From Bettongia penicillata ogilbyi (taxonomy: Eukaryota; Chordata; Mammalia; Diprotodontia; Potoroidae), in NCBI GenBank assembly GCA_023548195.1, contig JAJHZJ010000028.1:1320001-1384000 (forward strand): DNA of 64,000 nt. Direction: 5' to 3'. Of the stretch, positions 11,857 to 21,587 are shown piece after piece (the stretch's first letter is position 1; each line of letters opens with the position of its first letter). The notes under the pieces are model-generated. The model made no database searches and was not told the DNA's origin. It was given only the letters and a program-made list of their open reading frames with translations. The position numbers and the translations under genes were made by a program.

Positions 11857-12879
11857 TCATTGAAAGACCATATTTTCCCCTGAAGTATTACTCAGTTTTG
11901 CTGGGTAGGTGATTCTTGGTTTGAGTCCTAGTTCTTTTGACTTCTGGAATATCCTATTCCACGCCCTTCGATCCCGTAAAGTAGAAGCTGCTAGATCTTG
12001 TGTTATCCTGATTGTATTTCCACAATACTGGAATTGTTTCTTTCTAGCTGCTTGCAAGATTTTCTCCTTGATTTGGGAACTCTGGAATTTGGCCACAATG
12101 TTCCTAGGAGTTTCTCTTTTTGGATCTCTTTCAGGTGGTGATCGATGGATTCTTTCAATACTTATTTTGCCCTCTGGTTGTAGAATCTCAGGGCAATTTT
12201 CCTCGATAATTTCATGGAAAATGATGTCTAGGCTCTTTTTTTGATCATGACTTTCAGGTAGTCCCATAATTTTTAAATTGTCTCTCCTGGATCTATTTTC
12301 CAGGTCAGTTGTTTTTCCCATGAGATATTTCACATTCTCTTCCATTTTTTCATTCTTTTGGTTTTGTTTGGTGATTTCTTGGTTTCTCAGAATGTCATTA
12401 GACTCCATCTGTTCCATTCTAATTTTGAGAGAACTATTATCTTCAGTGAGCTTTTGAACCTCTTTTTCCATTTGGCTAATTCTGCTTTTGAAAGCATTCT
12501 TCTCCTCATTGACTTTTTGAACCTCTTTTGCCAATTGAGTGAGCCTATTTTTCAAGGTGTTATTTTCTTCAGCATTTTTTTGGGTCTCCTTTACCAAGGT
12601 ATTGACCTGTTTTTCATACTTTTCTTGCATCTCTCTCATTTCTCTTCCCAGTTTTTCCTCCACCTGTCTAACTTGCTTTTCAAAATCTTTTTTGAGCTCT
12701 TCCAAGGCCTGAGCCCACCTGACATCCCCCTGGGATGTCTGGGGGACCGAGGCCCTGCCCTCCACGTCCTTCCCTGATATCAAGAATATTTCCTCGTCGT
12801 CAGATCCGAATGGCGGGAACATTTGCACCTGCTCAAAAAAGCTCTCTATAGTCTTATTTTTCTTCCCTTTTCTGGGCAT
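11857..12879 (-). CDS. LINE-1 ORF1 protein (nucleic-acid chaperone, coiled-coil trimer)
   Basis: Intact 340-residue frame, close to the 338 residues of human L1 ORF1p. L1 ORF1p binds L1 RNA as a trimer and forms cytoplasmic RNPs needed for retrotransposition. Layout: basic N-terminus (MPRKGKKNKT); coiled coil about 57-190, containing three exact-length 21-residue repeats at 97-117, 118-138 and 139-159; RRM-like domain from about 193 with NRSRRDNLKIMGLPE (195-209), IERIHR (241-246) and PRNIVAKF (258-265); C-terminal domain with RITQDLAA (291-298), RRAWNRIF (304-311) and YPAKLS (325-330). The start is the first ATG after the 5'UTR and has A at -3. The end is native: a decayed relative at 24500-24530 stops at the same place. 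There is no ORF2 downstream, so the product could act only with an L1 reverse transcriptase supplied in trans. It is a retroelement gene, not a host gene. Confidence 0.95.
   Translation of the reverse strand: MPRKGKKNKTIESFFEQVQMFPPFGSDDEEIFLISGKDVEGRASVPQTSQGDVRWAQALEELKKDFEKQVRQVEEKLGREMREMQEKYEKQVNTLVKETQKNAEENNTLKNRLTQLAKEVQKVNEEKNAFKSRISQMEKEVQKLTEDNSSLKIRMEQMESNDILRNQEITKQNQKNEKMEENVKYLMGKTTDLENRSRRDNLKIMGLPESHDQKKSLDIIFHEIIEENCPEILQPEGKISIERIHRSPPERDPKRETPRNIVAKFQSSQIKEKILQAARKKQFQYCGNTIRITQDLAASTLRDRRAWNRIFQKSKELGLKPRITYPAKLSNTSGENMVFQ
12403..12591 (-). repeat. three 63-bp in-frame repeats in ORF1 coiled coil
   Basis: Encodes three consecutive 21-residue units with pattern K-E-x-Q-K-x-x-E-x-x-x-x-x-K-x-R-x-x-Q-(M/L)-x. 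Each is exactly three heptads, so coiled-coil phase is kept. Confidence 0.9.
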
Positions 12880-13022
12880 TTTCGCAGCCAGTTACTTGAC
12901 TTCTGAGATTCCTCTCCACCCCTGCCTAGATCTGCCCAGCTAGTGCTTGGGGTCTGAGATTCAAATGGGCTTTCCGAGGTGGCTGTGGCTGCTATTCAAT
13001 GTGAGCTTAAGTTCTGGTGCTT

Positions 13023-13166
13023 GGGTGGGGGCAGGGCCGCCTCCCAGGCTCAGTTCCCTCAGGGGCTTTATGCAGAGGCCTTCAGTGATGGAGCGGGTAG
13101 GGGCAGGGCCACCTCCCAGTCTCAGCTCCTTCAGGTGGTTTATGCAGAGACCTTCAGTAATGAAGA
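13023..13166 (-). repeat. 72-bp tandem duplication in the half-L1 5'UTR
   Basis: Units begin 'gggtgggggcagggccgcc' at 13023 and 'gggtaggggcagggccacc' at 13095 and run to 'ttcagtgatgga' / 'ttcagtaatgaa'. About 85% identical. Resembles in layout the promoter monomers of rodent L1s. Confidence 0.9.
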
Positions 13167-13577
13167 TCCTGCCTGCTGCTCAGGGAGTCCCGGGGGCCAC
13201 CGCTGCCTCCGCCGCTTCCTCCTGAGGGGGCCTGAGCCCCAGAGACACCCGCTCCCCTCTCGGCCATCCTAGCCGTCTCTCTCACTGACCTGTAGCGTCT
13301 CTGGGTGGAGGGACCTTCTCGGCCGCTGGAGGTTCCATCCCTGAAGCCTGCTCGGATCAGCTTCTCTAGGGCCATCCGGCCAGGGCAGCGCTGGGGTGGG
13401 GTCCACTTTCCGGGGCGCGACGGACCCTGGGGACCTCTCTCCAGGGCTCTCTGGAATGGAAATCTCTTCCACTGTGTTTCTGCACACCCTGCAGTGATCC
13501 AGAACTTGTGGGGAGCTCTTCTTACATTAAATCCATGGGCTGTGGGTTCAGAGCTTTCATAGATGAGTCTTTCTACT

Positions 13578-13599
13578 CCACCATCTTGACTCCGCCCCC
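13578..13599 (-). promoter_or_regulatory. YY1-type motif at the half-L1 5' end
   Basis: In sense the element starts GGGGGCGGAGTCAAGATGG, very like the human L1 start, where CAAGATGG binds YY1 and fixes the transcription start. Here the core is at plus 13581-13588. Function is inferred from L1. Confidence 0.8.
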
Positions 13600-13613
13600 A
13601 AATTAAGTGTTTT
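13600..13613. repeat. target-site duplication, 5' copy (half-L1)
   Basis: aaattaagtgtttt, a perfect match to 10716-10729. The next bases (aagag) give the TT/AAAA junction on the minus strand. Confidence 0.95.
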
Positions 13614-14254
13614 AAGAGAAATTTATCATTAAATATCACTACACAAATTGCCAAATAAGTAATTAACATGAATAGGGCCACCATGCTTGGATTCTAATAG
13701 TGCTGTTCCAAATGGACTTTCACAGCAAGTAGAAAGGATACTAAGAAGAACGGAAATAGGAAAATTAGATTAATTGAAAATGAAGGAGATGTCTACGTTT
13801 ACTAGAGGTAACATAACTGGGAGGATGTTAAGGGATATCAGTTCATAAGGTATCTGAAGGAGGGAAAGATAAAAAAGAAATACAAAATTCTTAAACCATA
13901 CTGATGTAGAAAGAAAAATGGATCCAAACGAATCAACAGCTATCTCAGTCATATCGTCAGCATGTTCTGGTTATGGTGGCACAGTCTGGGATAAACATTA
14001 CTATTGGCCCTTCTCCTGAAAATTTGATTATCTCATATGACAGTAGTCGGTCCAAGTATTTGTAAAGACTGCCACAGGAAATAATCACATTTTAAGGACT
14101 AACATCTTTTGCAGTGGATAAAGAATTCCGTATGACCTTTCAAATTAAATCACACTTTGATACACAGTGACTTTAGTGTAAAGGTTGGAATAGACAAGGA
14201 TGGCAAATAAGTAATGAGAAAGATCAAAGACTTACAGATAATAAACCCCCCATC
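13614..14254. other. unassigned sequence
   Basis: No gene or repeat recognised. Confidence 0.4.
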
Positions 14255-14257
14255 TCT

Positions 14258-14375
14258 ATCTCACTGTGAATTCCTCAAGGACAAGGACTCTATCTTTCTT
14301 TGTATCCTCTAGCGCTTTGTACAGTGCCTGGCACACAGTAGGAGCTCAATAAATGTTTAATGGCTGATTGACTGA
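14258..14375 (+). repeat. L2/MIR3-type 3' tail
   Basis: 'gtgaattcctcaaggacaagg...tgtatcctctagcgctttgtacagtgcctggcacacagtagg...caataaatgtttaatg' is the common terminal module of L2-type LINEs and their SINEs. Confidence 0.8.
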
Positions 14376-15115
14376 CTGCACGACTGACAAGCAACATTAT
14401 GAGCTGGTTTTGACGAGCACCAAATGACATCACAAAAAGTGAAATCAATTATATTTTAACAGAAATGTTAAAACTCATTGCTGGTGGGGAAAAGGCTATT
14501 GTTAAGGCTTACCTTCAAGGTATGGTGGCACATCCAGCTATATCCAAAAGATGTATTATCTATGGTGACCTTCATCAGATGTTTCTGATTTGTGACCACA
14601 TGCTAGTTGCCTGAAGTCTCAGAATACTATATTCTCCTATATTTATAACCACCCAAAATAGTTTTCTTGACCATTCTCACAAGAAAACCTAAATGGATTA
14701 AGAGTATCTATTGTCAAGATTATGACATGAATCAAAATGGACTAGTTATAGAGCTTGTCCATCAAAATAGATAGCAGGGAGAGACAATACAGATGAACAG
14801 GGAGTTGAGTCTAAGATTAGAAGGAGAAAAAGAGAGCAGTCTGGATCATATTCAAAATATGCAAGGTTCCTTGGTGGTTAAGACAGGTTATGATCAACAG
14901 CAACAACTTTCCAGATCTTTTTAATTTTTCTTCTACTTATTATTTACCATTTATTTTAGTCTTTAAATGCCTTTGGGATGATTTTGTTTAGTTACAGCTC
15001 TCATCAGAAATTATTTAAACAAGGTTTTATACTCCAATGCTACTCTTTGCTTCAGGAGGCAATGCTAACTCAGAAATCTTTCAACAGCCTTCTTTTATAA
15101 GGTTTAACAAATGAG
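14376..15115. other. unassigned sequence
   Basis: AT-rich and high-complexity. The right part may be further decayed RTE sequence but could not be matched. Confidence 0.35.
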
Positions 15116-16030
15116 TTTACATTCTAAATTGACAGGCTGGCTTTAGCTGTGTTTGGCAAAATAGTCATATTCTTGCTGATCAAGTCTCTTTATAGGCTCT
15201 TTTATTTGTTTACTTGTTTTTGTTGGCAATTCATTTTTGTCATTTAAACTTCTTTATGAAATTATTATAATTGCTGTCAATGCCATTTCTTTTATTATCC
15301 AGTTTATATTATCAATTACTTTTCTGAATGTGTCAAGACTGAAATGTTTTAATTGCATGCCACACTTATTTTTATTTTTATTCTTTCTTCTACCTTTATG
15401 ATAATTTTTATCTGCTCTAACAAGTCAATGGCCTCGATAAATATGTGCACCTGATTCAAATCTGATTCCCATATTCCCAGATCAGTAATATTTCTTAACT
15501 TGTTCATTAAAATATGATTGATTTCATTTTTAATTATTTCATTCACGACTCACTATGTCCAATACTAACAAAGTCTTTTCTCAAAAAAGGATTTTTTTTA
15601 TTTAGAGGGGTGAAGCTTCCTCGTAGTTTTTATGTCTTTGGGCTCTCTTAGTCTTTATTTCTTACCATATTTCCAATATATTTGTTGCCACTCTCACCTT
15701 TGCACTAAAGTCACTGAGTATCCAAGTATATGTTTATTTAATTTTGAGAGTTTTATGGTGTTCTTCATAGAATTTTTCCAATCTCATCATTCTCTGAAAC
15801 AAATATTGGTACATAAGCTACAATTATTTTCGAGTTGGTTATTTTGCAAATATATGGCCACTATAATATATAATGACCAAAATTCCTTGAAAATCTAGGA
15901 ATTTTTGTTGCCTTTAGATATAGAATAAGCTATTTCTTTATTTACTCTTCCAAGAGTCCTTGTAAACCTTCCTTCCATTAATCTTCAACTTCCTTATTTT
16001 GGTTTAATTTATAGTGAAAAAGTTAAGAGT
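15116..16030 (-). mobile_element. RTE (BovB-like) LINE fragment, endonuclease region
   Basis: The complement near 15700-15790 reads 'GDFSAKVRVATN.LEIW', corresponding to the RTE/BovB endonuclease block GDxNAKVG...GKYG. Upstream in sense is 'EKFYEEHHKTL', and downstream is a region like ESDHR...RAKI. Frames are broken by stops and indels, so this is an old fossil. Boundaries are approximate. Confidence 0.65.
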
Positions 16031-16485
16031 GATATGATTCATTTCCTCTATTAGTATGTTCAAATCCTGATCATTGGATAAACACATGGATTACCATATG
16101 GGGATTAACTACATTTTGAATACTAATTTAAAGTCAATATAAAGTTAATAGATGGCCTAAAAAGTCTCTTCACATTCTGTAGCTCTTTACTACATTTTCA
16201 CTCTCATTTTAGAGGGAATCTACATAAAGCTGATGCAAAAACATTTTACATTTTTCATTGTTTCATTTGCTTCCATTTCCAAAGAATTAATCACCAATAG
16301 GCCTCCCTATTTTACCTCTATTAAAGCAAGATTGATCTTTCTACCTAGGCTGTTGCTAGAAATATGCTAAAAAAGTTGCCACTGCTACTTTCTAAAGTTT
16401 ATGTTTCTCTTTGACAACCTTTAAAGAATATATCACCCCCATAATATGTTGAGGCATCAGAATAGGATTTTTGAATATACCACAG
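16031..16485. other. unassigned AT-rich sequence
   Basis: No reliable match. Could be further RTE or L1 sequence too decayed to name by eye. Confidence 0.35.
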
Positions 16486-16910
16486 TTCATTGGATCATAG
16501 TTCATGGCTAGGAATTTGAGTTGCTTTTAAATATAAATATTTGAACAAATAGTATTTTTCTGTTGCTGATAACAATCAAGATAGATTATGAACAATTGAG
16601 TTGTTGGTCAAAAGACATGGTAAGTTTTTGTAATTTTTGCTACTTGTTGCTAGGTTGCTTTCCAGAAATACTGTATAAGTATGCAATGCCACCAACAATG
16701 GATGAGTGTCCAGAGTCTATACAGTATTGTTCTTTTGAAAATTTTTCAATTTTCATGAATGTGATGTAGTATCTCCTTGTTGTTTTAACTATCTACCTTT
16801 GAATAATAAGGAGATTGTACATTTTTCAAATGAGTATTTACATGCATATTTCAACTTTTGAATATTATTGAGTCATAATTTTTGTCCATTTATCCATTGT
16901 GAATTGAGAA
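16486..16910 (-). mobile_element. old L1 fragment (3' part of ORF2)
   Basis: Contains 'ggttgctttccagaaatact' and 'atgccaccaacaatggatgag', the complement of the conserved marsupial L1 segment upstream of the 3'UTR. 'tttttgtccatttatccattg' is the adjoining piece. Heavily mutated. Confidence 0.65.
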
Positions 16911-17276
16911 TTACCACAAGGATCTTACATATTTTAGAAGTAAAATTTTTTAGCTTTAGCACATTTACTTTTTATATGCAATGCTAACAAAGTTATGTCT
17001 TCTTTCTAAGCTCACAAAAGACTAAACAAGTAAATTGCTTCACCTTCACATACTATCTAGCTATCTACCTAGGCTAAACTAGGCTAAATCTATTTCCACC
17101 GATCTGCTCTTTCCTCTATCTGCCCTCCAGCCCACAACCAGTACTGTAACCAGAGGATTTTCCAGCATTCTTTGGGATGGTTAATTCACTCAGTAAGATT
17201 GGTGTTCAAAACTGAATTCATTATTATTCCCCTAACCACCTCTCCTCACCACTTTCCTACTATTCTAGAGGGATTG

Positions 17277-17278
<2 letters not shown>
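16911..17278. other. unassigned sequence
   Basis: Nothing recognised. Confidence 0.4.

Positions 17279-17308
<30 letters not shown>
17279..17308. repeat. (CA)n microsatellite
   Basis: About 15 CA units followed by CATA steps. A short L2-type tail ('gcacttagcacaatgtctgttcc') follows at about 17335-17385. Confidence 0.97.
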
Positions 17309-17313
<5 letters not shown>

Positions 17314-17389
17314 TACATGCGTATATAGTTGTGGTTCCTGCACTTAGCACAATGTCTGTTCCATATTAAGTATTTAATACATGCATTTT

Positions 17390-17865
17390 CATTTAAATCC
17401 AAAGAGAAAACAATAACAGTTCTTGTGTGGTACAAGCAGGATAATATAAATAAGAAGTGACCCTGACAAAGAGGAACTTGGTTTTGTATTTTTTTAACCA
17501 GGCACATGAATTTAAAAATCACAAGCGTCTAGGGTTATTTATTATAAGGGCAAACAATGATGTGCATTTCAGCAGACCCTCAAGAGCATCACTGAATTTC
17601 ATGTAGTCCAGTAAATGGTGCTTATAATGACACTAATCATCAAGAAAGGCTAAATTATGTCCAACGCATTTTGTTTAAGAAAGCCGGAGTATGTGGTGTA
17701 TTTTAGACATGCTTCCATCTCACATCTTGGAGATAAAAATGTTTTGTATTTTAAAAAGTAAACTTTCAATTATCTCTAAAATTAATTGTCCAAAATTTTG
17801 AATTTCTTGAAGTATCCAGATAACTGAGATTTTACTACATATATCTTAGCCTGATCACCAATTTC
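17390..17865. other. unassigned sequence
   Basis: Nothing recognised. Confidence 0.4.
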
Positions 17866-17867
17866 TC

Positions 17868-18085
17868 ATGACCCATTTGGGATCTTCTTGGCAAAGGTAC
17901 TGGAGTGGTTTGCCATTTCCTTCTGCAGCTCATTTTACAGATGAAGAAACTGAGACAAAGGGGGTCAAATGACTTGCCTAGGGTCACACAGCCAATAAGT
18001 TTCTGTGACCAGATTTGAACTCTGGTCTTACTGACTCCACACCTGGCACTTCATCCACTGTGTCCCCTAGGTGCCCTGCTTTAAT
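17868..18085 (-). repeat. marsupial SINE, full length
   Basis: Complement order: 'acccatttgggatcttcttgg', 'ggtactggagtggtttgcca', 'gctcattttacagatgaagaaactgag', 'ctagggtcacacagcc', 'gaactctggtcttactgactcc', 'ccactgtgtcccctaggtgccc'. This is a tRNA-headed SINE with the marsupial GGAGAAGGAAATGGCAAACC tail. Confidence 0.9.
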
Positions 18086-18860
18086 CAAGGCCATCACTAA
18101 GTAAAATTATGAAGCAGGCTAAATTTATCTTTATCACTCTCTTATCTCCTGTATATTTCCAACTTTTCTTCCTGACATTCTTAGTATTCATCACCCTCCC
18201 CAGTCTGGAACATATCTTTTATACTTATTCCCACAAGACCTTGCTCTGAACTAGGTAGAAAGCATCTGATTAACTAATCCCCATTTAAATCATTTGTTTA
18301 TGAAGAGCTTAATGTATTACCCCCTACAATATTTGCATTTTAATAGGGGACTAGAGAAGGCCAAAAAATCTTCTGAACCTAAAGTAATGTGTCTCTAATG
18401 GCAAAATTTCAATAATTCAGTGAGACAATAGGGGGAGATATTTTAAGACAAAGGGTCTTTCCATTATCCCTCAAATCTTGTTTCTTCTTTCTAATGATAG
18501 GACTTAACTCTGAACCTAAACACAGTTCAGATTCATTTTCACTGTTCCCAACTCACTCTGCATATTTGTAGGTGATTTGTAAAATTTCTGTCTGTATTTG
18601 TCTTTTCTCTTCTACCACATTAGCTCTCTGAGGGGAAAGACTGTAATTTTTAATACATTAATTGTGGGTGATAAAGTTTTCCAAAGATTAAAGAAATTAC
18701 CCAGGTCCCAAACTTCATTTACCTGATTATATGAATATTTATGGCAAGACTGGTTGGGAAAAGGGTGTATTATCCTATAATTACATTGATAAAGGGAATT
18801 CCCCATGAAGAAATCCTCTCTATGAGGGTAGATCAGCTGCTGTTCTGCAACTTAAAATCT
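18086..18860. other. unassigned sequence
   Basis: Possible weak L2-like tail near 18600-18660. Otherwise nothing recognised. Confidence 0.35.
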
Positions 18861-18862
18861 AA

Positions 18863-19008
18863 AAATAATTGTTTAGGGTTCTAAAGATTTAAGTAACTTA
18901 CCCAGCCAGGATGATCCAGCCAGTATATGTCAGAAGGAAGACTTGAACCTAGTTCATCCCCTACTCCATGAACAGTTCTTTAATCACTGAGCCATAGTGT
19001 CTCTTTTA
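18863..19008 (-). repeat. MIR fragment
   Basis: 'ttaagtaacttacccagccaggatg...gacttgaacctagttcatcc...cactgagccat' is the complement of a decayed MIR. Confidence 0.65.
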
Positions 19009-19410
19009 GATTTAGAGATGGTTAGACAGGGAACTAAAAAAAGGTTCTTGATCATACTGGTGCAGAACTCCAGAGGACTGGGAAACCATTAGTTGAAAGT
19101 CTTAGATATGCATATCTCAATCAAAGCTGATAAATAGCTTGAACTAAGTAACAGGGTTTTAGGGCCTGAATTATCTAGATAATGGCCTCAACGATCCTTT
19201 ATTTTTTTCCACTGGAGACTTGGTTTTTATAGGTGTTAGTTAATGACATTCTGCCTCACAAAGTCTTGAACCTAAGTGGGTAGGACAGAAAAGGTAAATA
19301 GTTATATATTAAATCACTGACTTACATGGAGGGAGAGGAAAAACAAGACTTGGTTCTTTGAGGAAGGAGTCAGAGTTTGTAGACACTCTACCCAAAAGAA
19401 CTGAAGAGAG
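19009..19410. other. unassigned sequence
   Basis: Nothing recognised. Confidence 0.4.
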
Positions 19411-19490
19411 CCTAACAGAGATCTACATCTAACAGAGACCTAAATCTAACAAAGACCTTGTTCATAAATCTAACATAGGCCCCAAACTGA
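19411..19490. repeat. degenerate minisatellite, CTAACAGAGAYCT-type unit
   Basis: Four to five units of 17-24 bp, each starting CTAACA(G/A/T)AG, for example at 19412, 19428-19429 and 19445. May sit inside an unnamed LTR-like or other repeat. Confidence 0.7.
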
Positions 19491-19798
19491 CCAGATATAT
19501 ATAGGTGGGCCCAGAAGAGATGTAGTCTGTTTAGTTCAGAAGAAAGTCTTGTTCAACTAGATTTCCTGTCTCAGGTTAATGATGGGGAAGTGTTCAGAAC
19601 CCAGAAGGAAAGTCATGGACAGTTACTAAGTTCAGCAACCTTAGACACCAGAGTAGAACACAAGTTCCTTGACTATTTATTTTTAATTTGTATCTACAGT
19701 ATTTGGCACATGGGTAGGAAATGGGGACTGAGCTTGTGATTTTATTAGTCTAGGAAACTCCCAATGAAAAACTTCCCTTTACCAATAAAGTTAATATC
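19491..19798. other. unassigned sequence
   Basis: Could be part of the same unnamed element as the minisatellite. No domain seen. Confidence 0.3.
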
Positions 19799-19799
19799 A

Positions 19800-19990
19800 T
19801 TTCTCTGATTTCTAGACTTAGAGAGTTGTCTAGGACACTGAGAAGTTAAACAACTTCTCAAGGGTCACACAGCCACAATATGTCAGAAATTGAACCCAGA
19901 CCCTCCTGACTTCTAGACAAATATCTAATATGTATGTTGTGTTTCTGACAAGTGGTAGGTGCTTAGCATATCTTTGTTGATTGAATGATT
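19800..19990 (-). repeat. MIR fragment with tail
   Basis: 'gagaagttaaacaacttctcaagggtcacacagcc...attgaacccagaccctcctgac' is the complement of a MIR. 'tggtaggtgcttagcatatctttgttgattgaatga' is an L2-type tail. Confidence 0.7.
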
Positions 19991-20217
19991 CAACTTCTGG
20001 CTGCATTGGGATCCTTTGGCATTTAGCAGCCTAAGTGCAGGCCACAGTGGACATTCAAAACTTTCATAGCAACTTGCTGCTAACGTTGTCATCTCAGTCT
20101 TACTTATTCAATAATATTAGAGTTTTAAAGACTCTTTGGCCATTGAGGATTATACAGAGGCACAGAAGTCAAGGGAAAAGGACGGGAAGATGCCAGCAGT
20201 GAGAATGGAGAACGTGC

Positions 20218-20218
<1 letters not shown>

Positions 20219-20253
<35 letters not shown>
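20219..20253. repeat. (TG)n microsatellite
   Basis: About 17 uninterrupted TG units. Confidence 0.97.
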
Positions 20254-20256
<3 letters not shown>

Positions 20257-20638
20257 CATATACTACTAACTGCCAACTTGCATTCCTCTCATGTCAGTCT
20301 GGAAATCCCATCACTGGTGAATTTCCCATTTGAGATGATCTATATTCCCCACAGCTATATTTTTAGTTTCTGTTATTGCACCCCCATTGTAATTTATAAT
20401 GAAGACAGCTTTCTGCAAAGTTTAGTCTGGTTAAATCAGTAACTTTTCACATGCTGGTAGAACAGCTGCTTTCTTCTCAATCCAGTCTCCAATCATACCA
20501 TCAAACATATCCTTACACTGCCTCATAACCACAAATTTTCAGGAAGGAGTAACATATTGGCTGTAGATTCACCCTTTTTATGTGTGCATCATAAATTTTG
20601 TCTTTTTTATTACTATTATTATTGCCATCATTCTGAGG

Positions 20639-20639
<1 letters not shown>
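20254..20639. other. unassigned sequence
   Basis: Nothing recognised. Confidence 0.4.

Positions 20640-20671
<32 letters not shown>
20640..20671. repeat. (AT)n microsatellite
   Basis: About 16 AT units; cruciform-prone. Confidence 0.97.
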
Positions 20672-20673
<2 letters not shown>

Positions 20674-21585
20674 TCAGAATGGAAAACTTTCCTGAGGCCA
20701 AAATGTAGCAGCGGAGTGGTCACTATAATGAGGTGCCTTTTTATTGACTTCCCGTGCTCATAAAGGACTCTGGCAACACTGATCCTTCAGACTATTCACA
20801 TAAACCACAAGTACATACTTGACTGGCATACCAAATCTGCCCCTAAGAGATGACTTAGGACCATCACTAAAATAAGGGAGTCCTCTACATAAGAGGCAGC
20901 AAAGTTTAGTGTATTTTCCTCATTATCAGCATCTAATTTTTCTCAGTTTTTCGATAGCATTCAAATAGAAATTTAGATAAATTGTTATTATTATTTGAAA
21001 TTTCACTGCTTTTGCTATCTATTTCATTTTTATGTATAATTAATAGAATTTACTTTAAGTGAAGAGATTTTTCAAAGATCTCACAGCTTCAATTTTTCCC
21101 TCTTTAGATTTTATTAGCTCCTTAACTTTATCTCTTATTTAATCAGTTCTAAGTTTAGGCAAATAAGTATTTTCTGTGATTATCCTATACTGTTAGCATT
21201 ATATTATTTAGTGAATAAAGGTTGAGGGTAGCATTGGAAAAAAATCAGCATAGCATTCTTGTCTCTAACTGGTGAGATCTGTTTCTAATTTTGTTTTGAT
21301 ATAGTATTGGTGCATAATAAAACTATTCATGTCTTCACTTCATTTCATGCGCACTCATGGTCTGCCTGCTTTAGTCATCAGTACCATCTACACTTAAGCA
21401 TGTCCAGCAGTTAGGGTATCAGAATTTCTGATTTATTCCATTGTATTTTGCTTTTTTTATGTAATAAGAGCAGATGAATATCACTTGCTCCTCCGTCCTC
21501 TGTGTAAAGCTGATAATTACTTATTTCATATAACCGAACTACAACCCTAAACCCTCAGTACACTGCCCTCTCTATTTCTTAGTCA
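20672..21585. other. unassigned AT-rich sequence
   Basis: No gene or repeat recognised. Confidence 0.4.
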
Positions 21586-21587
21586 GT

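Larger units (their letters stand above)
10730..13599 (-). mobile_element. half-L1 (HAL1-like) retrotransposon, complete, ORF2 absent
   Basis: A 2.87-kb insertion between perfect 14-bp duplications. In sense order it has a GC-rich 5'UTR of 720 bp, one intact ORF1 (12879 to 11857), about 1.1 kb of purine-rich 3' sequence and an A-rich tail made of TAAATA-like and CAACAA units (10730-10766). The 3' sequence contains stretches matching the L1 ORF1-ORF2 spacer and the L1 3' end, but the roughly 3.8-kb ORF2 expected in a full L1 is missing. Read from the element's side, the upstream TSD junction is TT/AAAA, the classic L1 endonuclease target. One insertion event with one TSD pair shows that ORF2 was already absent from the RNA that was copied. 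Exact TSDs and an open ORF1 suggest a young copy. An alternative is a one-off internally deleted L1 transcript rather than a propagating half-L1 family. Confidence 0.93.
12880..13599 (-). promoter_or_regulatory. half-L1 5'UTR with internal promoter
   Basis: 720 bp, GC-rich and CpG-containing between about 13190 and 13450, in sharp contrast with its AT-rich surroundings. L1-type elements carry an internal Pol II promoter here. It contains a 72-bp tandem duplication (13023-13166). The minus-strand frame stays open from the element start to about 13154, which may just reflect GC-rich composition. Confidence 0.8.

Noticed and set aside
11909..12777. Plus-strand frames of 111 and 139 codons
   Set aside because: Antisense shadows of the intact minus-strand L1 ORF1.
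12947..13562. Plus-strand frames of 85-97 codons in GC-rich DNA
   Set aside because: Antisense to the half-L1 5'UTR, where GC richness lowers stop frequency. An antisense L1 peptide was considered but nothing supports it.
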